Shown: positions 1-6,408 of the stretch, piece by piece
How the letters are laid out: every line of letters starts with the position of its first letter
Numbering within the stretch: position 1 is the stretch's first letter
Assembly: GCA_947259675.1 (NCBI GenBank)
Contig: CAMYNE010000073.1
Coordinates: 1 to 11,140, forward strand
DNA length: 11,140 bases
Direction: 5' to 3'
From: an uncultured Pirellulaceae bacterium
GTDB lineage: Bacteria > Planctomycetota > Planctomycetia > Pirellulales > Pirellulaceae
Program-made: the position numbers and the translations under genes
The notes under the pieces: generated by a model
What the model was told of the DNA's origin: nothing
The model's database searches: none
Seen by the model: the letters and a program-made list of their open reading frames with translations, nothing else

Positions 1-321
1 TCGGTCGATTGCGCGTACTGGTTCGCCTTTTCGAATATGCTCGCTTAGTTGCGGCCCGTAGTTGCTGGGCTTTAGTCGCCGAAAACGAATTTGTCTTCGA
101 TCAAGCAGATCGAGGACCATGTGAAAATGCTCAAGTTCTTCATTGACGATCTCTGTCATTTCCACGCAGAGCTCTCGATTTTCAACATAGCCAAAAATCA
201 GATTCATGGCGCAGCTTGCCGCCTTTTTTTCACAATGAGCATGATCGATCAAGATTTCCGGCAGATTCTCATCGACTTGCGCAAGCCAACGTTCCGATGA
301 AGTCGATTTCAGGCTTAGCAT
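1..321 (-). CDS. miaE: MiaE-like tRNA-(ms2io6A37) hydroxylase, N-terminal part (gene continues beyond left edge)
   Basis: The minus strand is open from the window edge up to an ATG at 321 and encodes 107 residues. The protein resembles the MiaE family, diiron ferritin-like enzymes that hydroxylate the isopentenyl group of the modified adenosine at tRNA position 37. Visible family marks are ILIDHAHCEKKAA (Glu31), the ExxH pair in NEELEHFHMVL (Glu62, His65) and the RFRRLKPSNYG stretch (79-89). These would be the first half of the iron ligand set; the second half lies outside the window. I prefer the ATG at 321 because AGGGAA sits 9 nt upstream; in-frame ATGs at 330 and 345 are possible but lack a well-spaced site. 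It is divergent from the DUF218 gene. A tRNA substrate modified by MiaA and MiaB is expected from family knowledge, but those genes are not here. Confidence 0.85.
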   Translation of the reverse strand, partial: MLSLKSTSSERWLAQVDENLPEILIDHAHCEKKAASCAMNLIFGYVENRELCVEMTEIVNEELEHFHMVLDLLDRRQIRFRRLKPSNYGPQLSEHIRKGEPVRAIDR

Positions 322-344
322 TTCGGGCATTTCCCTATACAACA

Positions 345-378
345 TTGTTTATTAGCCATCGGGCCGGTATACCGCCCC
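345..378 (+). promoter_or_regulatory. Candidate promoter and overlapping 18-bp dyad in the miaE/DUF218 divergent spacer
   Basis: The spacer between the two divergent genes contains TTGTTT (345-350), 17 nt, then TATACC (368-373), a moderate sigma70-like match reading toward the DUF218 gene. The -10 element lies inside a near-palindrome, GGGCCGGTATACCGCCCC (361-378), whose central ten bases are perfectly symmetrical with no loop. A loop-free dyad over a -10 box is more like a protein-binding operator than an RNA hairpin. Function is inferred only; planctomycete promoters are poorly defined. Confidence 0.25.
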
Positions 379-457
379 TCTCCCGCATTCGGTTATACGT
401 ACACTCGAACAAAAATTCCAGTCACTTAGGGAAAACCACCGCTCGGAGTCGCCTTCC

Positions 458-1381
458 ATGGCATTTTGGAATCGCCGAAAACCAGACGGGGATGATCAGA
501 CGGATGAAAACCATGCCGATCGTATTCGGGAACGAACGACAACGGATCGGCTCCGCGTGCTTCCGCATTTGTTGATGATGTTGTTCGTTGGAGCGTTGTT
601 TGTCGGAGCGGTGGGGGTCCTTGGCGGCAAGACCATGTTCGAAAAAACATTGACCGCATTGGCTCAACCCTGCGGAATCTTGTGGCTGGCGCTGATCATG
701 TTGACTTACTTTTGCCTGTTACTCAGACAAACTTGGCCAGCCCTGATCAGCATGCTGTGCTTTTTCCTGCTCACAATCGGGGGAAACAGTTTCGTAGCCA
801 ATTGGTTGGCATTCCAACGAGAAGCTCCGTATCTGGAAGTTGACCCGATGAAACTTGATCCCTACGACACGGTTTTTGTTCTGGGCGGCGGAACGGAAAC
901 GAGAATGGATGGGACAGTCCAGTTAGCTTGTAGTGGTGATCGTGTCGCAACGGCTGCACGGCTATTCCATGGGGGCAAGATCAAGAATATTATTTGCACT
1001 GGTACACAATCATTTCGATCAACAGAAAATGACCTTGATCCTCGTGAAGAAGCCGCAATCATTCTTGAAGACCTGCTGGTACCGGCTGAGAACATCGGAC
1101 AGATGAAAGGTGTTAACACTCTCGAGGAAATGCAAAACATTCGCAAATGGCTTGAGGCAAATCCGAATCCTGGTCGGGTCGGGATTTTGACGTCTGCCTG
1201 GCATTTGAAACGTGCGATGCGATTAGCCGAATCTGCTGGAGTGATCGCCGATCCAATTCCGGCAAATTTCTTGACCATGCCAGTTTCGCCATCGCCCAAA
1301 TTCCTGATTCCGTCAGCTTCAAACCTGGAAATCACGAGGACAATTGTGAGAGAGTACCTGGCGGGATTGGTTAATCGATAG
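458..1381 (+). CDS. DUF218 (YdcF/SanA/ElyC-type) membrane protein
   Basis: This 307-residue protein has a charged N-terminus (1-35), three likely membrane segments (about 36-57, 71-89 and 93-113) and a C-terminal DUF218 domain (about 136-300). Domain marks are DTVFVLGGG (137-145), SGDRVATAARLFHGGKI (159-175), DPREEA (194-199), NTLEEM (220-225) and the ILTSAWHLKRAM stretch (243-254). The arrangement of membrane segments followed by DUF218 is like E. coli ElyC, which is involved in envelope and peptidoglycan homeostasis; the biochemical activity of this family is not well established, so no substrate is given. GGAG at 445-448, 9 nt before the ATG, supports the start. It is a single gene, divergent from miaE and convergent with the halogenase-like gene, and appears intact. 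Confidence 0.85.
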   Translation: MAFWNRRKPDGDDQTDENHADRIRERTTTDRLRVLPHLLMMLFVGALFVGAVGVLGGKTMFEKTLTALAQPCGILWLALIMLTYFCLLLRQTWPALISMLCFFLLTIGGNSFVANWLAFQREAPYLEVDPMKLDPYDTVFVLGGGTETRMDGTVQLACSGDRVATAARLFHGGKIKNIICTGTQSFRSTENDLDPREEAAIILEDLLVPAENIGQMKGVNTLEEMQNIRKWLEANPNPGRVGILTSAWHLKRAMRLAESAGVIADPIPANFLTMPVSPSPKFLIPSASNLEITRTIVREYLAGLVNR

Positions 1382-1414
1382 ATCGATGATGGCGGGCAAC
1401 AACTTCTGCCTTCG

Positions 1415-1505
1415 GAGTTCCTTGTTCGAAACTCGAGTCTTCGTATCTGAATATCGAACAAGGAGTTCAAGAAATCTGAAGTAGATCGTCAGTTGCTCAA
1501 CTGAC
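1415..1505. terminator. Two hairpins between convergent genes, possible bidirectional terminator
   Basis: The 130-nt spacer between two gene ends holds two inverted repeats. The first pairs CCTTGTTCGA (1420-1429) with TCGAACAAGG (1454-1463) across 24 nt, with further partial pairing outward to 1415 and 1468. The second pairs GTCAGTTG (1488-1495) with CAACTGAC (1498-1505), a tight stem just beyond the stop of the minus-strand gene. Neither is followed by a clear T-run on either strand, so classical intrinsic termination is doubtful, though the position between convergent genes fits. Confidence 0.4.
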
Positions 1506-1511
1506 CGTGAA

Positions 1512-2432
1512 CTAAGCACCAACACTTTCGCCCGCTTTTGCTTTCTCGATCCACGGATCCATGTCTTCGAAGATGCGACCGGGATTGCCTTCGAAAACGC
1601 GACCAATCAAAAGATTTGTCAAGTTGCCGCCATGATGGGGATAAGCCTTGATGAATTCGGCAAAGCTGAATTCATTGGTATAAAAAGCGCGGACCAGCTT
1701 ACGCAACCAGTCAACGCCACCTTCGTAGTCGCGTGTCCATTTGCCAAGTTGTTTGGCCGAGACATCGTTTTTGTGAAGTCCTTCGGTGATCGCTTCGGCG
1801 GCCATCACACTTGACTTAAGCGCGAGGAAAACTCCGGAGGAATAAATCGGATCAATGAAACCGCCCGCATCGCCGACCAAAACCCAGCCATTACCGGCCT
1901 GTTCGGTTGTCTTGTATGAGAATTCTTTCGCGACATTGAACTTGCTGACCATGCTTGCGTCTTGAAGTCGACGTCTGATCCCGGGGCAATTTTTAATTTC
2001 TTCGTTGAACGTTTTCTTCGGCGACCCACCGCGCTTGAGCAGAAAGTCGTTGTCACCGACCAGTCCGACGCTGACCGTTCCATCGCTCAGCGGAATATAC
2101 CAAAACCAGGCCTCTTTCGACTCGGTATGAAGAATACACGTAACTTCCGGATTGCCTCCGCCTGCGCGAATCGCTCCCTCAAAATACCCCCAAATCGCAG
2201 CCTTTTTGAGATCCGGATAATGTTCGATCAACCCGAGTCGATTCGCCAACATGGCCGATTGCCCGGAGGCATCCACAACGACCTTGGTCGTGATTTCGTT
2301 TTCCTTGCCGTCCGCCGATTTTACGGTCACCCGGTGAGGTGATTTTTTGCGGATGTCAATGTCGTGACTGGTCAAACTGAGAGCGTATGACGTGCCAACT
2401 TTCGTTGCAAGGCCGGTCATCATGCTCAGCAA
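1512..2432 (-). pseudogene. Flavin-dependent halogenase-like / geranylgeranyl reductase-like oxidoreductase, C-terminal part in a shifted frame
   Basis: This is the larger, C-terminal portion of a split FAD enzyme; its N-terminal half lies at 2356-2706 in another frame. The real homologous part begins at about 2330 with KSADGKENEITTKVVVDASG; the first ATG in this frame, at 2432, lies inside the other half's coding sequence and is probably not a native start. Marks include VVVDASGQSAMLANRLG, the sequence WFWYIP (2091-2108), which matches the WxWxIP motif of flavin-dependent halogenases, and VLVGDAGGFIDPIYSSGV, the second FAD-contact region. WxWxIP is known in that family as a feature that separates halogenases from monooxygenases. 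No FAD Rossmann loop is present in this piece, so it should not work alone. Ends with TAG. The substrate is unknown; related proteins are often labelled tryptophan halogenase without proof. Confidence 0.8.
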
Positions 2433-2706
2433 AAATAAACGGCTTCGATTCTTTGCCAGCCGCGCTCACAAATTGAACTCCGTGCTTTCGCGTAAATCCA
2501 ATTCGATCCATTTCATGAGTGATCCCGAGCCGTTCAAAGATCCAATACGCCTCTGGCATCAAAGATTCGCCAACATGAAACCGTGGCATTTTGTCACGCT
2601 CAACCACCAGCGTCGAAAACCCTTGCTCGGCGACCAATGCCGCCGTGGTACACCCCCCCGGACCAGCACCTATCACTAAACAGTCGTAACTTCGATTTGC
2701 AATCAT
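2356..2706 (-). pseudogene. Flavin-dependent halogenase-like oxidoreductase, N-terminal FAD-binding part ending at a premature TGA
   Basis: This fragment of 116 residues carries the FAD-binding start of the same enzyme: YDCLVIGAGPGG with the GxGxxG loop (Gly13, Gly15, Gly18), VVERDK with the ribose-binding Glu36, and PRFHVGESLMP (41-51), typical of the CmlS/CndH-like halogenase branch. Lys74 in FTRKHGVQFV falls where that branch has its catalytic lysine (inferred by memory alignment). The frame runs through WHVIRSQFDQ and stops three codons later at TGA (2358-2356). From memory, relatives have roughly 35 residues between FDQ and the segment matching SADG; here only about 16 codons separate them, and in a different frame. 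I start at the ATG at 2706, matching the usual MI-x-x-R start with GGCAGG upstream; an in-frame TTG at 2721 is less likely. Confidence 0.8.
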
Positions 2707-3151
2707 TTTTTCGCCTGCCAATTGAGCCGATGGCTCGTTGTTTATTTTGTTCTGTTCGTTTTCTTTTTAGTGCTTTATTTTATACGACTACAACGCATTC
2801 GTAGATTTGAAAAAAACCGCTATTTTCGGCTGTTTATAACGAATCGAGCCAGTTTTATTAAATACGGGCTTGCTGTTACTTGCAAACCCTGTTTCAGACA
2901 GAATTTCTCGACTGCGACAAATTCGCTTTCGAGTGATTGAAGAGCCGAGTAACACCGGCAGGCAGCGTTTTAAGTGGCCAAGCACGCCACCCAGTCTTGC
3001 CGGACTTGCCACGATCGGGGTAATGTTGTTTTCCAAGCGTTTCGTGAAGAAATGTCGCTAGACTGGACGTTAAGTGCTATAGCCATCGGTCTACATTTGA
3101 CCGAAAATCAGATTGTTCGCAGAGTTTTTTACTGAAATTGAATTGAAAATC
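2707..3151. other. Gene-free spacer between divergent broken genes
   Basis: About 445 nt without a convincing gene; short open frames here have no recognisable motif and look random. On the minus strand TATAAAAT (2784-2777), about 70 nt before the halogenase-like start, is a possible -10 element, though I see no good -35. A small dyad, GAGCC-GAT-GGCTC (2724-2736), lies near that start. The left part is clearly AT-rich. No transposase remnant, terminal repeats or RNA gene was seen. Confidence 0.5.
3086..3104. promoter_or_regulatory. Operator-like dyad upstream of the peptidase gene
   Basis: TCGGTC (3086-3091), 7 nt, then GACCGA (3099-3104) forms a perfect six-base dyad 47 nt before the ATG at 3152. 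It could be a regulator binding site; a TTGACC that could serve as a -35 (3097-3102) overlaps its right arm, but no good -10 follows at the normal distance. Short dyads of this size do occur by chance. Confidence 0.2.
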
Positions 3152-3307
3152 ATGCAGCCAAATCAAAGTTGTCGCCGTTATGTTGCCTCGATCACAGGGG
3201 TAATCCTCATTGTCTTAGCCTCAAGTTTTGTCAATGGACAGGAGACCGATACCGCCAAAACAACCCAAACGTCCATCGAACAGGAATTCATCACTAATGC
3301 TCGGTGA
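3152..3307 (+). pseudogene. Signal-peptide head of the M28 peptidase gene, out of frame with the body
   Basis: The fragment encodes 51 residues: a short n-region with CRRY, a hydrophobic core (about VASITGVILIVLASSFV, 11-27), a plausible signal-peptidase site after VNG, and a polar linker ending in EFITNAR before TGA (3305-3307). Related planctomycete proteins, as I remember them, read from a TNxRQ(V/L)T start through a first propeller strand with a SPDG turn before reaching NPFxQI. Here TNAR is followed directly by the body frame (KDNPFFQI), so about 25-28 codons seem lost and the frame is shifted. I chose the ATG at 3152 because it gives a normal signal peptide; an in-frame TTG at 3113 would add 13 residues before it. 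No good ribosome binding site is visible. Confidence 0.7.
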
Positions 3308-6300
3308 AAGACAACCCGTTTTTTCAAATCTTCGTTCTTGATTTCGAGACGGGCGAAACGGAATCAATTTCTCCAGGCCACGGCAAAACGACTTGTGCCT
3401 GGATTCATCCTGACGGCAACCGGGTTTTGTTTGCTTCGACTCAATCCGATCCGGATGCAGTGAAGAAACAAAGAGACGAAATTGCCATGCGTGAGTCCGG
3501 GCAAGAACGGCGATACTCCTGGGACTATGACAAAGCTTTTGAACTGTTTGCTTTTAATCGAAAGACCAAGGCTTACACACCACTGACGGATGCCATCGGT
3601 TACGATGCCGAAGGTTCGTATTCACCAGACGGGAAGTTGATCGCATTCGCTTCGAACCGAAATGCATACTCGCAGGAAATGACTCCCGAGCAAAAAAAGG
3701 CGTTCGAGGTCGATCCAGCGGTCATGATGGACATTTTTATCATGAACGCCGACGGCTCTGACGTCAGGCAGTTGACTGATGTGGCGGGCTACGATGGCGG
3801 ACCGTTTTTCTCGCCTGATGGCAAACGAATCTGCTGGCGACGATTTTCAGAAAACGGCGCGACCGCTGAAATAATGACCATGAATATTGATGGAAGTGAT
3901 CAAAGACAGTTGACCCGATTGGGAGCGATGAGCTGGGCTCCGTTTTATCATCCGTCGGGCGAATACCTGATCTTCACCACCAACAAACATGGGTTTGGAA
4001 ATTTCGAGCTTTACCTGATCGATGTAGAGGGCAAGTCTCAACCTACTCGAGTGACAGACACCGATGGTTTTGACGGACTCGCCAGTTTCACACCGGATGG
4101 CAAGAAAATTACCTGGACGTCAAATCGAAACGCTTCTGACCTTGGTTCGCGTACGGGTTCACAAATCTTCCTTGGTGACTGGAATCACGAACTGGCGATG
4201 AAACTTTTGTCAAACAAGACGGTTTCTGAGCCCGAAGTTACAGCTGCTTTCGAAACGGGTAGAGGCTCAGCCGAACAGACGAACGCAGGTTTTGACGGGC
4301 GAGACGTGATGCGTCATGTCGACTTTCTGTGCCGCAAAGAACTAGGCGGACGGATGACTGGATCGGTCGGTGAACGCAAGGCGACCGCCTATGTCGCCGC
4401 CTATTTCGACAGTCTGGGGCTGGTTCCGGCCGGTAATAACGGGACCTGGTTTCAAGAATTCGATTTTCCGGACGGGGCAGAACTGGGCCAAAAGAACCAG
4501 CTCAGCTATCGTCTGACGGGTGAAGAAAATCGAGTTGTCGACGGATTCAAGGTTGATGAGAGCTGGCGACCACTTTCGTTTTCCGGCAACGTGGTGGTGG
4601 ACTCGGCGCCGGTCGTATTCGCGGGCTACGGTATTGTCGCTCCCGCCAAAGATGACTTTGAAGAATACGATTCCTACGTACACCTCGATGTCAAAGACAA
4701 ATGGGTTCTGGTTTATCGATTTGTTCCGGAAGACGTTTCGCCCGAACTTCGTCAACACTTTCAGTTCTACGCCGGTCTTCGAAAAAAGGCGTTTCACGCT
4801 CGTCAAAACGGAGCCAAAGGCCTGATCGTGATGAGCGGTCCCAACTCACAAGTTCGAAATCAGCTGGTACCCATGCAAAACGACTTTTCGCCAAACGGTT
4901 CCAGCATTGCAGCCATTAGCGTCACTGATGAAATCGCCAGCGTGTTTCTATCCGCCGCCGGCAAAGACATTAAGGAGCTGCAAACAAGACTCGACGACGG
5001 CTCTCCCGTGATGGGGTTCGATCTGAAGGGACTTGAAGTCAGCGCTCAAGTCGATGTCAAGAAAATCACCGGCCGTGGTCGAAATGTGGTCGGACGACTA
5101 CTTGCCGGAGCTACGCCAAGCGAAAATGCGGTTTTGGTTGGTGCCCACATCGATCATCTTGGCACCGGAAAAACAGGTAGTAGCCTGGCAAGGGAAGACG
5201 AAAAATCAGCGATCCACTTTGGCGCTGACGACAACGCATCCGGAGTCGCCGCGATGCTGGAGGTCGCCGAATACCTGTCCAGTCAAAAACGCAAAGGCAA
5301 ATTGACGATGCGACGCGACGTGATCTTTGCAGGTTGGTCGGGCGAAGAACTTGGTTTGCACGGTTCAAAACACTTCGTCGAATCATTAAAGGGAGATTCG
5401 CCAGAGCCCAATTCGAAATCAGGTCAAGCGCCCGAATCATCTGGCGGTTCGTTTCATGACTTTAACATTATTGTTGCCGCCGACGGAAAAATCACGGTCA
5501 ACGGAAACCCTCAAACACTTGCTCAACTTGAACCCGATCTGACTTTTATCGGTAAGAGTGCGCCCGATTTCCTGATTTCGATCAAGAGCGAACAGGACGC
5601 AGACGTTTCGGGCGTGACCGCATTGTGTCACAAACACGGAATCAAAAACATCAAAATTGAGCAAGTTGAAGCTGTCGAACAACCGGCACCAACTGACATG
5701 GGAATACGAGGAACGATTGTCGCCGCTCTGAATATGGATATGGTCGGACGATTGGAAGACAAACTGGTCTTGCAGGGCATTGCCAGCAGCAGTTATTGGG
5801 CGGGAGCGATCGAGTCCAAAAACGCAGTCGTCGGTCTGCCCGTGACGACCAGCAACGACACCGAATTACCGACGGACGCCAGTTCGTTTTATCAAGCTGG
5901 CGTTCCCATACTTTCGGCATTCACCGGTTCGCACACCGACTATCACACCCCACGAGACACACCGGAAAAACTAAACTATCCCGATGCGGCTCGCATCGCT
6001 CGACTGATGGGGATGATTACTCGCTCACTTGCCGTCGACGAAGAAGTTCCAGACTTCATTCGTGTTGAATCAAAACCCAAACAGGCGACGGGAGGCAGGC
6101 GAGCTTATTTAGGAACGGTTCCTTCGTATGGAGAAGACGTCGTCGGCGTGAAGCTGTCGGACGTCACAAAAGGCGCCCCGGCCGATAAAGCGGGAGTCAA
6201 AGGGGGCGATATCCTTGTCGGACTCGCCGGACGTGACATCGAAAACATTTACGATTACACGGCGATTCTTGACGGACTCAAGATTGGACAGGAAACCATA

Positions 6301-6363
6301 GTTGTCGTTATGCGTGATGGCAAAAGACTGGAATTGAAATTAACGCCGGGCTCGCGACAATAA
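3304..6363 (+). CDS. PD40 propeller / PA-like / M28 zinc peptidase / PDZ multidomain protein, N-terminus lost
   Basis: A 1019-residue frame, probably the body of a secreted zinc aminopeptidase-like enzyme. Order: TolB-type PD40 repeats (about 1-290; turns at IHPDG, SPDG 107-110, SPDG 170-173, HPSG and TPDG 263-266); a PA-like region (about 430-560); the M28 domain (about 590-910); a C-terminal PDZ domain (about 934-1016). M28 metal and catalytic residues are visible: His615 (GAHIDH), the Asp of ADDN (642-643), Glu681-Glu682 (SGEELG), Asp812 (NMDMVG) and His881 (YHTPRDT), so the active site looks intact. An ExbD-like block is inserted at 717-789. The only start is GTG at 3304, overlapping the TGA of the signal-peptide fragment (GTGA); translation from it would lack a signal peptide and the first propeller strand. 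An AI-2E-type gene follows after 45 nt, likely co-transcribed. Substrate is unknown. Confidence 0.88.
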   Translation: MKDNPFFQIFVLDFETGETESISPGHGKTTCAWIHPDGNRVLFASTQSDPDAVKKQRDEIAMRESGQERRYSWDYDKAFELFAFNRKTKAYTPLTDAIGYDAEGSYSPDGKLIAFASNRNAYSQEMTPEQKKAFEVDPAVMMDIFIMNADGSDVRQLTDVAGYDGGPFFSPDGKRICWRRFSENGATAEIMTMNIDGSDQRQLTRLGAMSWAPFYHPSGEYLIFTTNKHGFGNFELYLIDVEGKSQPTRVTDTDGFDGLASFTPDGKKITWTSNRNASDLGSRTGSQIFLGDWNHELAMKLLSNKTVSEPEVTAAFETGRGSAEQTNAGFDGRDVMRHVDFLCRKELGGRMTGSVGERKATAYVAAYFDSLGLVPAGNNGTWFQEFDFPDGAELGQKNQLSYRLTGEENRVVDGFKVDESWRPLSFSGNVVVDSAPVVFAGYGIVAPAKDDFEEYDSYVHLDVKDKWVLVYRFVPEDVSPELRQHFQFYAGLRKKAFHARQNGAKGLIVMSGPNSQVRNQLVPMQNDFSPNGSSIAAISVTDEIASVFLSAAGKDIKELQTRLDDGSPVMGFDLKGLEVSAQVDVKKITGRGRNVVGRLLAGATPSENAVLVGAHIDHLGTGKTGSSLAREDEKSAIHFGADDNASGVAAMLEVAEYLSSQKRKGKLTMRRDVIFAGWSGEELGLHGSKHFVESLKGDSPEPNSKSGQAPESSGGSFHDFNIIVAADGKITVNGNPQTLAQLEPDLTFIGKSAPDFLISIKSEQDADVSGVTALCHKHGIKNIKIEQVEAVEQPAPTDMGIRGTIVAALNMDMVGRLEDKLVLQGIASSSYWAGAIESKNAVVGLPVTTSNDTELPTDASSFYQAGVPILSAFTGSHTDYHTPRDTPEKLNYPDAARIARLMGMITRSLAVDEEVPDFIRVESKPKQATGGRRAYLGTVPSYGEDVVGVKLSDVTKGAPADKAGVKGGDILVGLAGRDIENIYDYTAILDGLKIGQETIVVVMRDGKRLELKLTPGSRQ
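5452..5670 (+). other. ExbD/TolR-like domain inserted in the M28 catalytic domain
   Basis: Residues about 717-789 of the peptidase lie between the Glu-Glu motif and the Asp812 ligand, after a Ser/Pro/Gly-rich linker. They match the periplasmic ExbD/TolR pattern by eye: a short strand with AADGKITVNGNP, a helix with LAQLEPDL, a strand PDFLISIKSEQDA, a helix VSGVTALCHKHGI and a final strand KNIKIEQV. The usual ExbD transmembrane helix is absent. In its own family this fold is the periplasmic part of proton-driven ExbBD/TolQR motors; the role here is unknown. Confidence 0.6.
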
Positions 6364-6408
6364 CGGTTTCGTTTCTGGATTGAGTCGGAACCCAACCACG
6401 AGACACTT

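Noticed and set aside
91..300. Plus-strand open frames at the left edge (91-300 and 216-575)
   Set aside because: They are antisense to the miaE-like coding sequence or overlap the DUF218 start, and show no family motif.
862..1470. Open frame of 202 codons on the minus strand
   Set aside because: It is antisense to the well-supported DUF218 gene and has no recognisable motif.
2343..2358. Programmed ribosomal frameshifting at the A6 run (minus strand) in the halogenase-like gene
   Set aside because: The run lies downstream of the TGA in the upstream frame, so ribosomes would stop first, and the apparent loss of about 20 codons is not explained by slippage.
2724..2736. GAGCC-GAT-GGCTC hairpin followed by T-rich DNA, as a terminator
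   Set aside because: The stem is only five pairs and no plus-strand gene precedes it.
2707..3151. Remnant of an insertion sequence or mobile element between the two broken genes
   Set aside because: No transposase-like frame, terminal inverted repeats or flanking target duplication could be found by eye.
3302..3307. Programmed frameshift or selenocysteine readthrough at CGG-TGA in the peptidase gene
   Set aside because: There is no slippery heptamer, the downstream sequence in the same frame is not homologous, and the first propeller strand is missing in any frame. Readthrough of the TGA at 2356 also gives no family-like sequence.
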